22,541 nt of DNA from Pelagophyceae sp. CCMP2097 (taxonomy: Eukaryota; Sar; Pelagophyceae), in NCBI GenBank assembly GCA_026770575.1, contig MU657230.1, positions 123,894 to 146,434 on the forward strand, in the 5' to 3' direction. This document shows positions 1 through 10,600 of the stretch, in pieces. Below the pieces are notes generated by a model, which was given only the letters and a program-made list of their open reading frames with translations, was not told where the DNA came from and made no database searches. How positions within the stretch are numbered: position 1 is the first letter of the stretch; each line of letters begins with the position of its first letter. The position numbers and the translations under genes were made by a program.

Positions 1-790
1 GCTCCAGCCGGCTCCAGCCGGCTGCGACCGGCTGTGGCCGGGTGCGGTTGTCGGGTCGGATCGGCGGCGGGGGCCTACCGGGCCTTAGGGAGGGGCGCGG
101 GCGCGGCGGGAGCCTGGGGAGGCTGGGGCGGGTCGGGGCGGATCGAACGGCCCTGAAATTATACCGGACCTTATGACGGGCTTACAGACATTGTCGAGGA
201 CGTGGGGACCCTACTAGGAGCCCGGGCCCAAATCCTTCTGCGTCTGTTGACCCGGCAAACCCGAAACCCGCGCGTCGGCTGGCCTGCCGACCCGGGACTC
301 GGTCTGGAGGACGGGATTTCGACCGACCCGCGACCCGAGGGGTCGGCTCAAATGAAATACCCGACCCGAAGGCACCTTCCCTCCTCCTGCGGCCCACCGG
401 GACCGGGGCGCGCGTTGAGCGCCCGCTGGCGCTCCGTCGCCCACGTGCCCAGAGGTTCCCGTGAGTCTTTATGAGCTCGGCAAGAGCCCGTGTCACCCGG
501 CTGCGGGGCCCGCGAGGTATCGGCCGGCGCAGGGACCGCGTGCGCAAAGGGCCGTTGTGGCCGATCGTCGTGGGAGCCCGGCCGCAATCTAAGTCTTCGA
601 AGCGCACACGGTACGCCATTGAAGCGCCACGGGACGCTCCTCGGATCGACGGCCTCCGTTTGCCTTCCGACGGGCGTCTTCCATTGTTCGATCCCGACGA
701 GCGCTGCTCACATCCGGAGGGCCCGAGGCTCGACTCGTTGTGAGTTACATGGTGGACTCAGAGCCGCCGTTGCGCGCATCCCCTTGATCC
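1..790. other. GC-rich flank without recognisable gene
   Basis: The first 45 bases carry degenerate copies of a 10-bp GCTCCAGCCG unit. Positions about 230-370 are rich in ACCCG/CGGGT words (CCCGAAACCCGCGCGTCGG) and faintly resemble the GC-rich module found in the introns. Open frames on both strands overlap one another and show no family pattern, as expected for stop-poor GC-rich DNA. Confidence 0.4.
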
Positions 791-970
791 TCGATAAGGG
801 CCCCCGTAGGGGCTAAGGCCAAGGAATTCTTGGGCTGTACGACGAGTCTTGGGCTGTACGACGAGTCTGTTGCAATGGGCAAAATAAAACCAAATCATGC
901 CTCCTGACCGGACCGAACTGATGACCTTCAGATGACGAGACTACCGCTCTACCGTCTAGGGTCGCTGCGA
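790..970 (-). mobile_element. tRNA-derived repeat (SINE-like), degenerate
   Basis: On the minus strand, 970 to 898 reads like a decayed tRNA. A D-arm-like GGTAGAGCGG is followed by an anticodon-arm-like AGTCTCGTCATCTGAAGG, a B-box-like AGTTCGGTCC and a 3' end GGAGGCA. This resembles eukaryotic tRNA-Met/Thr bodies, but the T stem and acceptor stem do not pair. Downstream come an AT-rich linker, two tandem 19-bp copies (830-867) and the terminal motif GCCCCTACGGGGGCCCTTATC (about 793-813), which is shared with the ends of the elements at 7058 and 15931. A tRNA-headed retroposon is inferred. Confidence 0.45.
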
Positions 971-1597
971 GTCAACTTGATTTTTGATCTGAAATTTCAT
1001 ACGGGATTTGAGCTACAGTTTGGGTTCAAAGTGTATATAAAGCCCTAGCTTGACCTTTGACGGCCATTCAACGGACTGGGGAAAAAACAGTACTCGTTTG
1101 TGATGAAGGAAGCCTTGGTAGATGGCAACAGGGCGCGCCGGCGCGCGCAGGAGCGACGTTGCCCGCGCGGGCGACGGACCTCGGCGCGGATCAGTGGCCC
1201 CAAGGAGCGACGAAAACGGTTGGCTATGGACCGAGAAGGGCCCGATTAAGGGAAACGCGCGGAGCAGGAAATGCTTCGCGCGCCGGCCACAGGAGTCGGG
1301 GGAACAAACGGTCTTTTGCAGAAGCTAGTTCATGGGCACCGATACGCGCCGCGTAAGCCATTCCCCCACCAGTCCCGAGGCGGCGGGACTATCGGAGGTC
1401 GATTGCGCTCACACTCTCAAAACTAAACCGAGAAACATATGAATCCGAAAACCAATTATAGCACTGGGGAGCTGAGTGGTAAATCCACCAGAATATATGT
1501 TTAAAATTTATAGATGTAAGCACAGCCAGCCATTTATCTTAAAAAGATGGTATAGGATTCCCATATGCCCCAAAAGAGACTTGTTTCAATTTGGGCA
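971..1597. other. Non-repetitive region, TATA-like motif, no gene called
   Basis: Positions 960-1050 are AT-richer and contain GTATATAAAGCCC at about 1030. Open frames downstream on the plus strand (1057-1356) start without a clear ATG context and are rich in Arg and Gly. No protein family is recognisable, so I call no gene. Confidence 0.35.
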
Positions 1598-1890
1598 TAC
1601 TGGGGGACCCAGCCACTTTGCCGGATTTGACCCTTCAAGGCAAAGTTTTTGGCAAACAAGGTTCCAAATTTTGGACCGACAAAGTTAGAAAAGTTTTCGG
1701 GGTTGCTGGAAATTTGAGTTTAATATTTTAACATTTTGTTAGCGGCGTTTCGAAATTTCTGGCGCTTTTCGGTCCTTTCATTACGAGCCCAGCCTTAGCA
1801 GGTCGCGCTGAGCACTGAGGGCCGCGCTCGCGTCTCTCGCGACGGCATGCAGCTCCGCATCGGCGGCGACTCGCGGGCGTGGCCGGCCTC
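1598..1890 (+). mobile_element. TA-flanked inverted-repeat element, left part (copy 1)
   Basis: Begins TACTGGGGGACCCAGCCAC at 1598, the same end as the elements at 3095 and 3277. The following about 180 bp match 3095-3277 by eye (GCCACTTTGCCGGATTTGAC, then ATATTTTAACATTTTGTTAG). After the TA at 1782-1783 it continues into GGCCGCGCTCGCGTC and GCATGCAGCTCCGC, which match 3660-3710. The right terminal repeat was not found, so the copy looks truncated or diverged. Confidence 0.65.
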
Positions 1891-2411
1891 AAAGATATAT
1901 TTACTTTGAATCTTACACCTTGGCCTTGGCCCCTATGGGGGCCCTTATCGGGCGGCGGCGTTGGTGCGCGCATGCGCGCCTTTTCGCCGTCCACCTCGGC
2001 GCGGTCGCGCTCGACCGCCGCGCGCTTCTCCTCGAGGCTGCCTCTCCGCGCGCGAGCTTCTCGTCGACTTATTGCATCATGCCTGCGCGGTCGTCCCGGA
2101 GCGCCTGCCGGTCCTTCGCGAGCAGCGCCTGAGACAGATTCTTCATGTCGAAAGCACAAAAAGGCTTCACCATTTGAAAGACGCCGGTTCCGCGCCATCT
2201 CGGCGTGGGACGCGCGCTCGATCGCAGAGGCGTGCGCATTGCTCGTGTGCCGGACGACGTCGAACGTCGAGGCCAGGTTGTCCGACGACCCCATGCTCGA
2301 TTGTTCTTTGCAAGAGCCGAAACTTCTTGCCTCGACGATCGGAATGACCCCACCGAGCCGCGCCCGGCGCGCGAGTGCCCGTGAGCCTCTATCAGGGAGA
2401 GCCCAGATCAA
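1728..2411 (-). CDS. Unrecognised ORF, 227 codons, doubtful
   Basis: The frame holds stretches that look protein-like, SSDNLASTFDVVRHTSNAHA and SLEEKRAAVERDRAEVDGEK (charged, coiled-coil-like), separated by Arg/Gly/Pro-rich sequence. A neighbouring frame carries another helical stretch (MKNLSQALLAKDRQALRDD) ending in a stop. This suggests an eroded coding sequence with frame changes, or chance. The 3' part overlaps the TA-flanked element at 1598, and a fragment of the GATAAGGGCCCCC-type end lies at about 1922-1950. No family recognised. Confidence 0.25.
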   Translation of the reverse strand: MIWALPDRGSRALARRARLGGVIPIVEARSFGSCKEQSSMGSSDNLASTFDVVRHTSNAHASAIERASHAEMARNRRLSNGEAFLCFRHEESVSGAAREGPAGAPGRPRRHDAISRREARARRGSLEEKRAAVERDRAEVDGEKARMRAPTPPPDKGPHRGQGQGVRFKVNISLRPATPASRRRCGAACRRERRERGPQCSARPAKAGLVMKGPKSARNFETPLTKC

Positions 2412-3094
2412 CCATGTGGGCGCTCGCTGAGCCTCCCCATCCCGAGGGGGGCTGCTCGTTTCTTAAAGGGTTGATGTATCCTAAGAGGGTTCCAGAAGCA
2501 GGGGCGGCTGCAGTTTGCCCGTAACCCGCGGCTCGGGATCGACGGGTTTGTGGGTTTCCGCCAACCCGCCGACCCGCGGGTCTAGCCGTGGGACCCGCTA
2601 CCCGGCGGGCGAGGCAAAGGCGAAATCCGCGGAGAACCCGGCAATCCGCGGGTTATATGATTCCACAGACGAGCATGCTGTGCACGACGGCTGGCCGCGG
2701 CGCACGCGGCAGACTCGATTGCCGTGAAGGCTGATGCACGGCGAGGGCGCCTCTGAGGGAAAACTCGACGACGGGGTCACTCTGAAGCACAGACTGCGCA
2801 TCCGACTTGTTTGGCCCTTTCGGTTCACCATTCCAGCTCACCGCGGACGAGCATCAAATGCACGACAGCTCGATGCGCCGCGTCCGCACAGGCCGCGGAA
2901 GCGCCGTCCAAAGACCCGCCGAACGTCCACGCGCGGCACTCTGCCGCAGCCCAGCGCAGCGACCCCCCGCACGACGATACATTCATCTTTCCCTCTGGCA
3001 GGCGCCGGCGCTGCACCCGACCTGGAGGCCGCCGATGGCGACTTGACGCCGAACACGGCGTTGCATCGGGTTTTCTCTATTCGTGCGTATCATA
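2412..3094. other. Intergenic, GC-rich, no gene called
   Basis: Positions 2515-2660 are dense in CCCGCGGGT words and resemble a diverged copy of the intronic GC-rich module. Two imperfect copies of a GACGAGCAT...TGCACGAC motif lie at 2667-2690 and 2847-2870. Open frames on both strands overlap and show no family pattern. Confidence 0.35.
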
Positions 3095-4091
3095 TACTGG
3101 AAGACCAAGCCACTTTGCCGGATTTGACCCACCAAGGGGAAGTTTTGGTCAGACGTGGTTCATAATTTCAGACCGGCAAAGTTAGAAATTTTCCAAGGTT
3201 TCTGAAAATTTGATTTTAATATTTAATATTTTGTTAGCGACGTTTTAAAATTTCCGTCGCCTTTCGACCTTTCCATTACTGGGGGACCCAGCCATCTTCC
3301 CAAAAGTCCATAAACCCCGGCCAAAATCGAAGTACGAAAATCAAAAGCGGGAAAATCAAAAGTACGAAAATCCCCCTCCCAGTTTGTGCACACCAAAAGT
3401 CCCGACTTCCCGCCGATAATCATATATTATGGGCTCCATTTCAGCTGCAATGGAGCCAATCACCTCGATTTTCACATGAAATAGAGCCAAATCACTTGAT
3501 TTTAAATTATTGAGTGACATAGTGGAAATATTGAAAAGTTTATTAATTTTAAAATATTTCCCACCCACAGAAACGGAACAGCGAAAACAAAAGTGGGTTT
3601 TCCCGCGTGGTGCAAATCGGGAAAGTGGCTGGGTCCCCCAGTACGCGCGGAGGTCGCGCCGAGGGCCGCGCTCGCGTCCCTTGCGACAGCATGCAGCTCC
3701 GCGTCTCGACGGCGGCGTGCAGATGCTGGCATCTGCGTGGCCGTCCTAGAAGGTTTGCTCGTATTTACACTCCCAATCCTACTCCCAGGGATGGTACTAG
3801 CAATTTCCATAGTACGGGAGCAGGCAGCAAGTATTATGCGGAGACGGGGCAAAATTCAGCCCTGAGAAGCCGACGAGACGACGACGACGGGCGTCTCTCG
3901 CGACAGAAGACCCCGCCTAGTCGGGGCGCTGCCGAAGTGCGTGGGCCGTGACCGGCAAAGTTCGACGCCACGAGGGGTGCTGCCAGCGGACGGCAAAAAC
4001 GGGGTTTCTAACTTTGCCGCGTTGGATTTTCGGGGTTCGATTTTTGACGTGGGCAAATGGCGAAATAGCAAAGTGGCTTGGCCTTTCAGTA
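3095..4091. mobile_element. TA-flanked inverted-repeat element (outer, interrupted)
   Basis: The left end TACTGGAAGACCAAGCCAC (3095) matches the reverse complement of the right end, TACTGAAAGGCCAAGCCAC, ending at 4091. Both ends sit on TA, as in Tc1/mariner-type elements. No transposase is visible, so it would be non-autonomous. Its body is split at a TA by the inner element 3277-3643; the parts on either side are co-linear with the uninterrupted copy at 1598-1890. Confidence 0.7.
3277..3643. mobile_element. Inner MITE-like element nested in the 3095-4091 element
   Basis: Terminal inverted repeats are TACTGGGGGACCCAGCCA at the left and TGGCTGGGTCCCCCAGTA at the right, perfect over 18 bp by eye. 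The 367-bp body is AT-rich (for example AATAGAGCCAAATCACTTGA) and has no coding capacity beyond short frames. TA flanks both ends. The copy at 1598-1890 shows the same locus without the insert (CATTACG), so this is a later insertion. Confidence 0.78.
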
Positions 4092-4431
4092 TTGGGCTTC
4101 TGGCTCGAGCATGGGTGGATCTGAAGCATCAATTCCGCAGTTGCACCAGGGGCGACATCTTCCGACGGAGCGGTGCGCTTAGAGGCAACGGGCGGAGGAA
4201 CCGCGTCGAGCAAAAGGTTTCGCATGTTGCGCGACTTTGTGCCGAAGCTCTCTGACGCACCTCCGGCGGCGTCTGCCGCGCCTCGGCTTGAAGCAAAGCC
4301 CTTGAATTGCTCCCCGGGGCGCCCGGGCAGCTTCCCGTTTGAATCCTGTCGACAAAGACGCAGGGCGGATCATCCGCCGCGGCCGGATAGGGCCAATTTA
4401 AGATTTTAAAGCAAGGCGGATCTGACCGGGT
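4092..4431. other. 3' flank of the SAP-RCC1 gene
   Basis: Presumably includes the 3' UTR of the minus-strand gene. No AATAAA-like polyadenylation signal or repeat is obvious. Open frames are short and unsupported. Confidence 0.4.
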
Positions 4432-4629
4432 TCAGAATTGCGTCTTAGTGGATTTCATATTTTTGTCCAGTAGAGCTCCGACTCGGCGGTGCGAGTCCAT
4501 CGCCGCCGTCTCCGCGGCTTGCGGCTCTGCCTCCGGCGGCCGCCGGCGCTCCTCTTCGTCGAACGCGACCTCGTCCAGTCGGATGGCTTCTTCGACTGTC
4601 AGCTTGCGCGCCACGTCTTCCGAGGGCCC
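4432..4629 (-). CDS. Exon 11: charged C-terminal tail and stop
   Basis: Codes for residues 508-572, ending KNMKSTKTQF and TGA at 4432. The acceptor is AAATTAG^GGG, the same TAG^G form as most others. The content (EDVARKLTVEEAIRLDEVAF then DEEERRRPP and EAEPQAAETAAMDSHRR) is acidic and Ala-rich, consistent with a helical or disordered tail after the propeller. It lies in a different frame from exon 10, so a splice or an indel must separate them. Confidence 0.7.
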   Translation of the reverse strand, partial: GPSEDVARKLTVEEAIRLDEVAFDEEERRRPPEAEPQAAETAAMDSHRRVGALLDKNMKSTKTQF

Positions 4630-7600
4630 CTAATTTCACGTTTTCGAGCGGGGCCGAGGAGAGCCGGGTCTCGATCGAGGGCCCGCCTCCTCTCGACGGG
4701 TTTCCCCTCTTTCCAACCGCAAGAACGGGTCCGCCGCAAAAACGAACTTCGTAAGGCTTCGTCGCACAGAGCGTAAACTCCCTCCCCAGCGCAATCGACG
4801 TGACCATGCCGCGCCCGACGCGCTCCACTAAAGCCCCAAACCCAGACACGTGGCCAGGGTCCGGCGTGAACTCGACGTATCGTTCTCGAATGGACCTGCC
4901 CAGGCAGCCGTGCAAGTTGGAACCCCAAGTGTAGACCTCGCCGTCCATCGCAATGACCGCAGAGTGGTGCGAACCGAGCACGAGCTACGCGGGCGGGCGT
5001 CGGCGACCAAGACCAGGGACGGCTTCGGGTTTGCCCTGAAGACCCGCGCGTCGCGTTTGCCGGCTTTGGGCGTTTTGGCCAACCCGTCTTTGAGTGGGTC
5101 CGGCCGTGGCCAAAACCCGAACCCGAACCGAGAAGACGGGTTTGACAAACCCGCGACCCTTTGGGTGCGGCACAAATTGCTCTCCGGGCGGGCCCCTGCA
5201 AGGCCTCTTTAGCGGCCAAGGCCTCTGCACGGTCACTTGCTTCGGCCTCTTTGAAGGGCCCTATCGAGTCCCCACGCAGGGTTCCTTGCCAGAGACGCGT
5301 GTTCGGGCCCGTACGGGGTCCCTTCGCCGTTCCTCCCACGGGATGCCATATGGTTTCAGAGAGGGCCCGTCCAAGCGACCGTCCAAGGGCCCGCCCAGGG
5401 AGCGTCGCGAAGAGGCCGCAGTCGCGGGACCGGCAGCCGAGTGACCGCCCAAGGGACCTTCCGAGGGACCCTACACGGGACTGCCGCAAAGGGCCTGTCG
5501 AGGGACCCTCAAAGGGACTGTCCAAAGGAAGTGCCCAAGGGGTCGCCCAAGCGACCGTCCGAGAGGCCGTCCGAGCCTCTATAGGGGCCATCTCAAGGCG
5601 CCGTTTCGAATGGCCGTGTCGAAAGGAACGTCTCGAGGGGTCGTCTCGAATAGCCGCCTCGAGGCGCCGTTTCGAATGGCCGTCTCCAGGGTCATTTCGA
5701 GGCACCAACCCGAAGAGCCATCTTAAGGCGCCGTTTCGAGGCGCCGTTTCGAGGGGCCGTCTAAAGGCGCCGTCTCGAGGGGTCGTCTCGAGGCGCCGTC
5801 TCAAGGCACCGTCTCGAATGGTCGTCTAAAGGCACCGTCTCGTATGGCCGTCTCCAGGGGCCATCTCAAGGCGCCGTTTCGAATGGCCGTCGAAAGGGGC
5901 CGTCTCGAGGAGCCGGGGATAGGAGCAGGGACGGGTTCGGGTTTGCCCGAAACCCGCGGGTCGGGTTTGCCGGGTTTGTGCGTTTGGCCGACCTTTGGAC
6001 CCGCGGGTTTGGCCGTGGCCCAAACTCGAACCCGACCCTTTCTTAGACGGGTTAGGTCGTTCGACAAACCCGCGACTCGACCCGAATACACACCGTCCCT
6101 GCTCCTGCGGCCCGGGTGGCGCCTCTTGCACCGCCTCGTGCGTCTCTTGGGCTCTTGCAATTCCCTTGCAACCGCCCCTTGCAACCGCCCCTTGCAACCG
6201 CCCCCGCAAACGTCTCTTGCAATCGCCCCCCACCCCCCGCCGCCCCTGCCTTACCTGCGTCACGGAGAGGCAGCGGTCGATCAGAGCTTGGACCGGGGCA
6301 GGGACGAGCTGGACCTAAAATCAAACGTTGTCTTTCGACCCGTTGCAATTGGCTCAGGAGCAGGGCCCGTGTCTTCGGGTCGGGTTGCACAATCTGTGCT
6401 AAACCCAAAGGGTCGCGGCTTTGTCGAGCGCAGGAGCAGGGCCCGTGTCTTCGGGTCGGGTTGCTCAATCTGTGCCAAACCCAAAGGGTCGCGGCTTTGT
6501 CGGGCGAGCAAACACGTCTTCGAAGAGTCGGGTTCGGGCCACGGCCAAATCCGCGGGTATACGGGGAAGGCCAAAACGCGCAAACGCGGCAAACCCGACC
6601 CGCGAGTTGAAGGGCAAACCCAAACCCGTCGCTGCTCCAATCTCCGGCTCCTCGAGACGGCCCCTCGAGACGGCCCCTGGAGAAGACCTCTCGAGACGGC
6701 CCTTGGAGACGGCCACTCGACACGGCGCCTTGGGACGGCGCTTCGAGAAGGCCCTTCGAGACGGCCCCTGGAGACGGCCATTCGAAACGGCGCGTTGACA
6801 TGGCCCCTGGAGACGGCCATTCGAAACGGCGTCTTGAGGCGACACCTCGAGACGGTGCCTCGAAATGACCCCTGGAGACGGACGACCCCTCGAGACGACT
6901 TGAGACGGCCGTTTCGACGGACATTCAAAACGACGCCTTGAAGACGGTCTCTCGAGGAGCTCTGACGGTCCCTCGGACGGTCGCCTGGGCGGTCCCTTTG
7001 ACAATTCCTTTGGACAGTTCCTTTGACGGTCCCTCGACAGGCCCTCTGTGACGGCCGCTTTGATAAGGGCCCCGTAGGGGCCCCCGTAGGGGCGAACCCC
7101 AAGGATTTGTTGGTCTGTACCTCTGGTCCACTGGGCAAGTGTTTGCGAAAGTAATCGCCGAAGAAAATGACGTCGAAATCGAATTCTAAAACGGTCCGAA
7201 TTCCGGAACCGTGGCGGCTCAAAAATTCGGACCGTGCCAGAATTCGATTTCGACGACATTCTTCAGCGATTATTTTCGGCGACATGACCTGTGTCCCGGG
7301 AGCCATGGGAAGTCCTTCCCCCTATTGGATTCAGGATCCCCTATTGGATTCCAACCTTCTTCTGAACTGTTACACACTTTTGAAGCTCTTGGATTGGTGC
7401 AAAAATGCTTTTCTGAACTAATTGCATTTTCAAGCCCTCTCGTTGGCCATTCCGAGGAGCAGAATCCAATAGGGGGGAGGACTTCCTACGGTGCTTAGAT
7501 GGTGGTAGGCTCTCGGCCCCTGCGGGGCCCTATGCGGTTTCTCGACGGTCTCTTGGACGATCACTCGGCTGCCGGCCCCTCGACTGCGGCCCCTCTGCGA

Positions 7601-10600
7601 GGTCCCTTGGGCGGTCGCTCGGACGGTCGCTTGGACGGGCCCTCGGACGGTCGCTTTAACGGTCGCTCGGGTGGTCCCTCGGACGGCTTGGATGGTCCCT
7701 CGGACGATTTCTTGGGCGGTCCTTTGGACAGTTCCTTTGGACAGTTCCATTTGGAGGGTCCCTTGGAGGGTCCCTCGACGGCCCCTCGACGGTCCCTCTG
7801 CGACGGTCCCGACGACGGTCCATGGGACGGTCGTTTGGATGGTCCCTCGGATGGTCCCTTGGGCGGTCCTTTGGACACTTCCTTTGGACTGTCCCTTGGA
7901 GGGTCCCTTGGGCGGTCCCTCGGCTGGTTCCTTTGCGGCGGTCCCGTGCAGCGTCCATCGGATGGTCCCTTGGGCGGTCGCTCGGCTGCCGGCCCCTCGA
8001 CTGTGGCCTCGATGCGACGTCCCCTGGGCGGGCCAGAAGGAGGGTCGCTTGTTCCGGGCCCTCTCTCAAACGGGGACCTGGTCTTCGGGTCCCTGCAAGG
8101 CGACCCTGTCAGCTGGCCAAAGGGCCCTTGGCACTGGCACCCTTCTCAGGGCCACTGGCACGGGACCTCGAGGTCCCGTCAAAAGGGGCCCTTTCGAGTG
8201 GCCCCCGAAAGAGGCCCCCGAAAGGCCTTTCTCGAGGGACCCTTTCAAAGCCACGTCTCGAGTGGCCCTCTCGAGTGGCATTCTCAAACGTCGGACAAGG
8301 GCCGTGCGAGGGGCCGTCGAGACGGCGCCGTCGAGACGGCGCCGTCGAGACGGCGCCGTCGAGACGGGGGGGCGTCTCAAAGCGCCGTTTCCAAGGGCCG
8401 TGTTTGAAGGGGTGTCTGCAAGGACAGTTCCAAGGAGCCGATTGCAAGGCATCATCTGGAAGGGCCGTCTCGTGGGACTGTCTCAAAGGGGCGTCGACGG
8501 GGGCTTCTCGAGCGGCCCTCTCGATGGCATCGAAAGGCATCGTCTCGATTTGCCGTCTCGATTTGCCGTCTCAAAGATCGGATATGGCTCCTCTCTACGG
8601 GGCCATCTCGAGGGCTCCTCTCTACGAGTGGCCGTCTCGAGGGGCGACGCGAGGGGCGACGCGAGAGCAGCCTTCTCAAGGGGCCGACTCCAAGGGGCCT
8701 CTCGAGGGGCCTTTTAAAGGTGCCTTCTCGAGTGGCCTTCTCGAGTGGCCGTCTCGAAGCGCCGTCTCGAGGCGCCGTTTCGAGGCGCCGTTTCGAGGGG
8801 GCGTCGTCTCGAGGGGGCTCTCTCGAGTGGCCGTCTCGAGGCGCCGTTTCGAGGCGCCGTCTCGAGTGGCACTGTCTCGAGTGGCCGTCTCGAGTGGCCG
8901 TCGTCTCGAGGGGCAGCCTCAAGGCGCCTTTTCGAAGAGCCTTCTCTTCGGAGCCGTCTCTCCGGGGCCGCTTCGAGGGGGCTTCTCCACGGCACCGTCT
9001 CGAGTGGCCTCTCAAGGCGCCGTCTTGAGTGACCGATTTGCAATCTTCCAGGGCCGTCGCATCTTCGTCGAAACGAGGCGGTCCAAAAGCCCTGGAATCG
9101 CCGACGTGCAACCTCTGCCGTCTCAAAGGTCGGACAAGGTCCGTTTCACGGACAAGGTCCCTTGCGAATTCGGCCCCAATTCAAAAGTCGAGGCCGAATG
9201 ACTCTGCCGTTTTCGAAAAGTCGCATCTGAATCGAGGCCCGAGGCTTCAAAATCGCACCTGCGCGGCTCCGAGTCCCAACTGCCCGCAATACCCGCTGCC
9301 CCACGTGTACGCCGCGCCCGTCGAGATGAGCGGCGGGGCGAGGACGACGCAGCCGCTGGTCCACGTCGCCTAGGGGTTGCAAGGATTTCGACATTTCAAA
9401 GTTGTGCACGATTTATACATTTCAAAGGTGCCACCGGCTTTGACAAGGTCCCTTTTCAACGTCCCGATGCCGGGCTCCTTTCGTGACATCGGTCGCGGAT
9501 GCCACGCCCCTGCGGATTTCGTCCCTGGCGAGGTCCCCGCGGCCAAAGTGGTGCCGGGTCCAAAAGGTGCCCGATACAGTCCCCGGCTCCGGTCCAAACC
9601 ATCTCCGTCCCAGAAGGGACGGCCCCCGTGGTCCACCCGGGACTTTGGGCCCCCTGGCAAAGTCCGGGCGCCGTCGTGCGAACCGATTTTAAAAAGAGGT
9701 GCGCCAGAAAAGCCGTTGGACGAGTTTCAAACGGCGCCTTTTCAACCACGCCCCCGTGGCGAGGATGCACACGGCCCCGTAAAAGGCCGCGTCGTCGTCG
9801 CCACGAGGTCCCGGCGACAAAGGCCACGAGACGAGATGCCCCTTAAATGCCACAACTCGCATTCCCTCGGCGAGGTCCCGAAAACGACCCTCCCGAATGG
9901 CCACGTCCCTCGAGAGCCCTGTGGTGTCCCGGCGAGGTCTTTTTGGAAAGGGCTTTTTGGAAAGGGCTTTTTGGAAAGGGCTTTTTGGAAAGGGCTTTTT
10001 GGAAAGGGCTTTTTGGAAAGGGCTTTTTGGAAANNNNNNNNNNNNNNNNNNNNNNNNNNNNNNNNNNNNNNNNNNNNNNNNNNNNNNNNNNNNNNNNNNN
10101 NNNNNNNNNNNNNNNNNNNNNNNNNNNNNNNNNNNNNNNNNNNNNNNNNNNNNNNNNNNNNNNNNNNNNNNNNNNNNNNNNNNNNNNNNNNNNNNNNNNN
10201 NNNNNNNNNNNNNNNNNNNNNNNNNNNNNNNNNNNNNNNNNNNNNNNNNNNNNNNNNNNNNNNNNNNNNNNNNNNNNNCTTTTTGGAAAGGGCTTTTTGG
10301 AAAGGGCTTTTTGGAAAGGGTCCGTGGCAAGTCGAAGACCCGGAAAGGCCCCCATGTCTCCACGGCGCGGTGCCTGTGAATACAACTCGATGATTTGAAC
10401 CCTCTGGCTGCGGCAAGTTCCCCGTGAAGAGGTCCGTCCCGTAGAAAAGGACCTCTCCGGTCGGCAACCCCGCGACAACGTCTGTAAACATCCTTTGCCA
10501 AAACCCGCTTCTCGTGGCAACGTCCCAGGAACGGGGTCCCTACGTCACCGTGGCGACGATGTGTGCGGGTCGCTCGTACAGAAGACCCATGGCAAGGTCC

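Noticed and set aside
4599..5804. 401-codon minus-strand frame
   Set aside because: It overlaps exon 10 in another frame. The propeller frame is clearly the coding one, and the remainder is module A and array sequence within intron 9.
8316..8369. CRISPR-like array
   Set aside because: The units are contiguous 14-mers without unique spacers, in a eukaryotic intron.
7822..9201. 459-codon plus-strand frame and its overlapping 348- and 302-codon frames
   Set aside because: All three frames stay open together across 12-13 bp arrays, and the peptides repeat with the array. This is low stop density and not coding.
10380..10491. Minus-strand stretch with DVVAGLPTGEVLFYGTD as an extra RCC1 exon
   Set aside because: It looks protein-like, but it lacks the WGxNxxGQLG turn, and exons 7 and 8 already join in phase with a complete blade.
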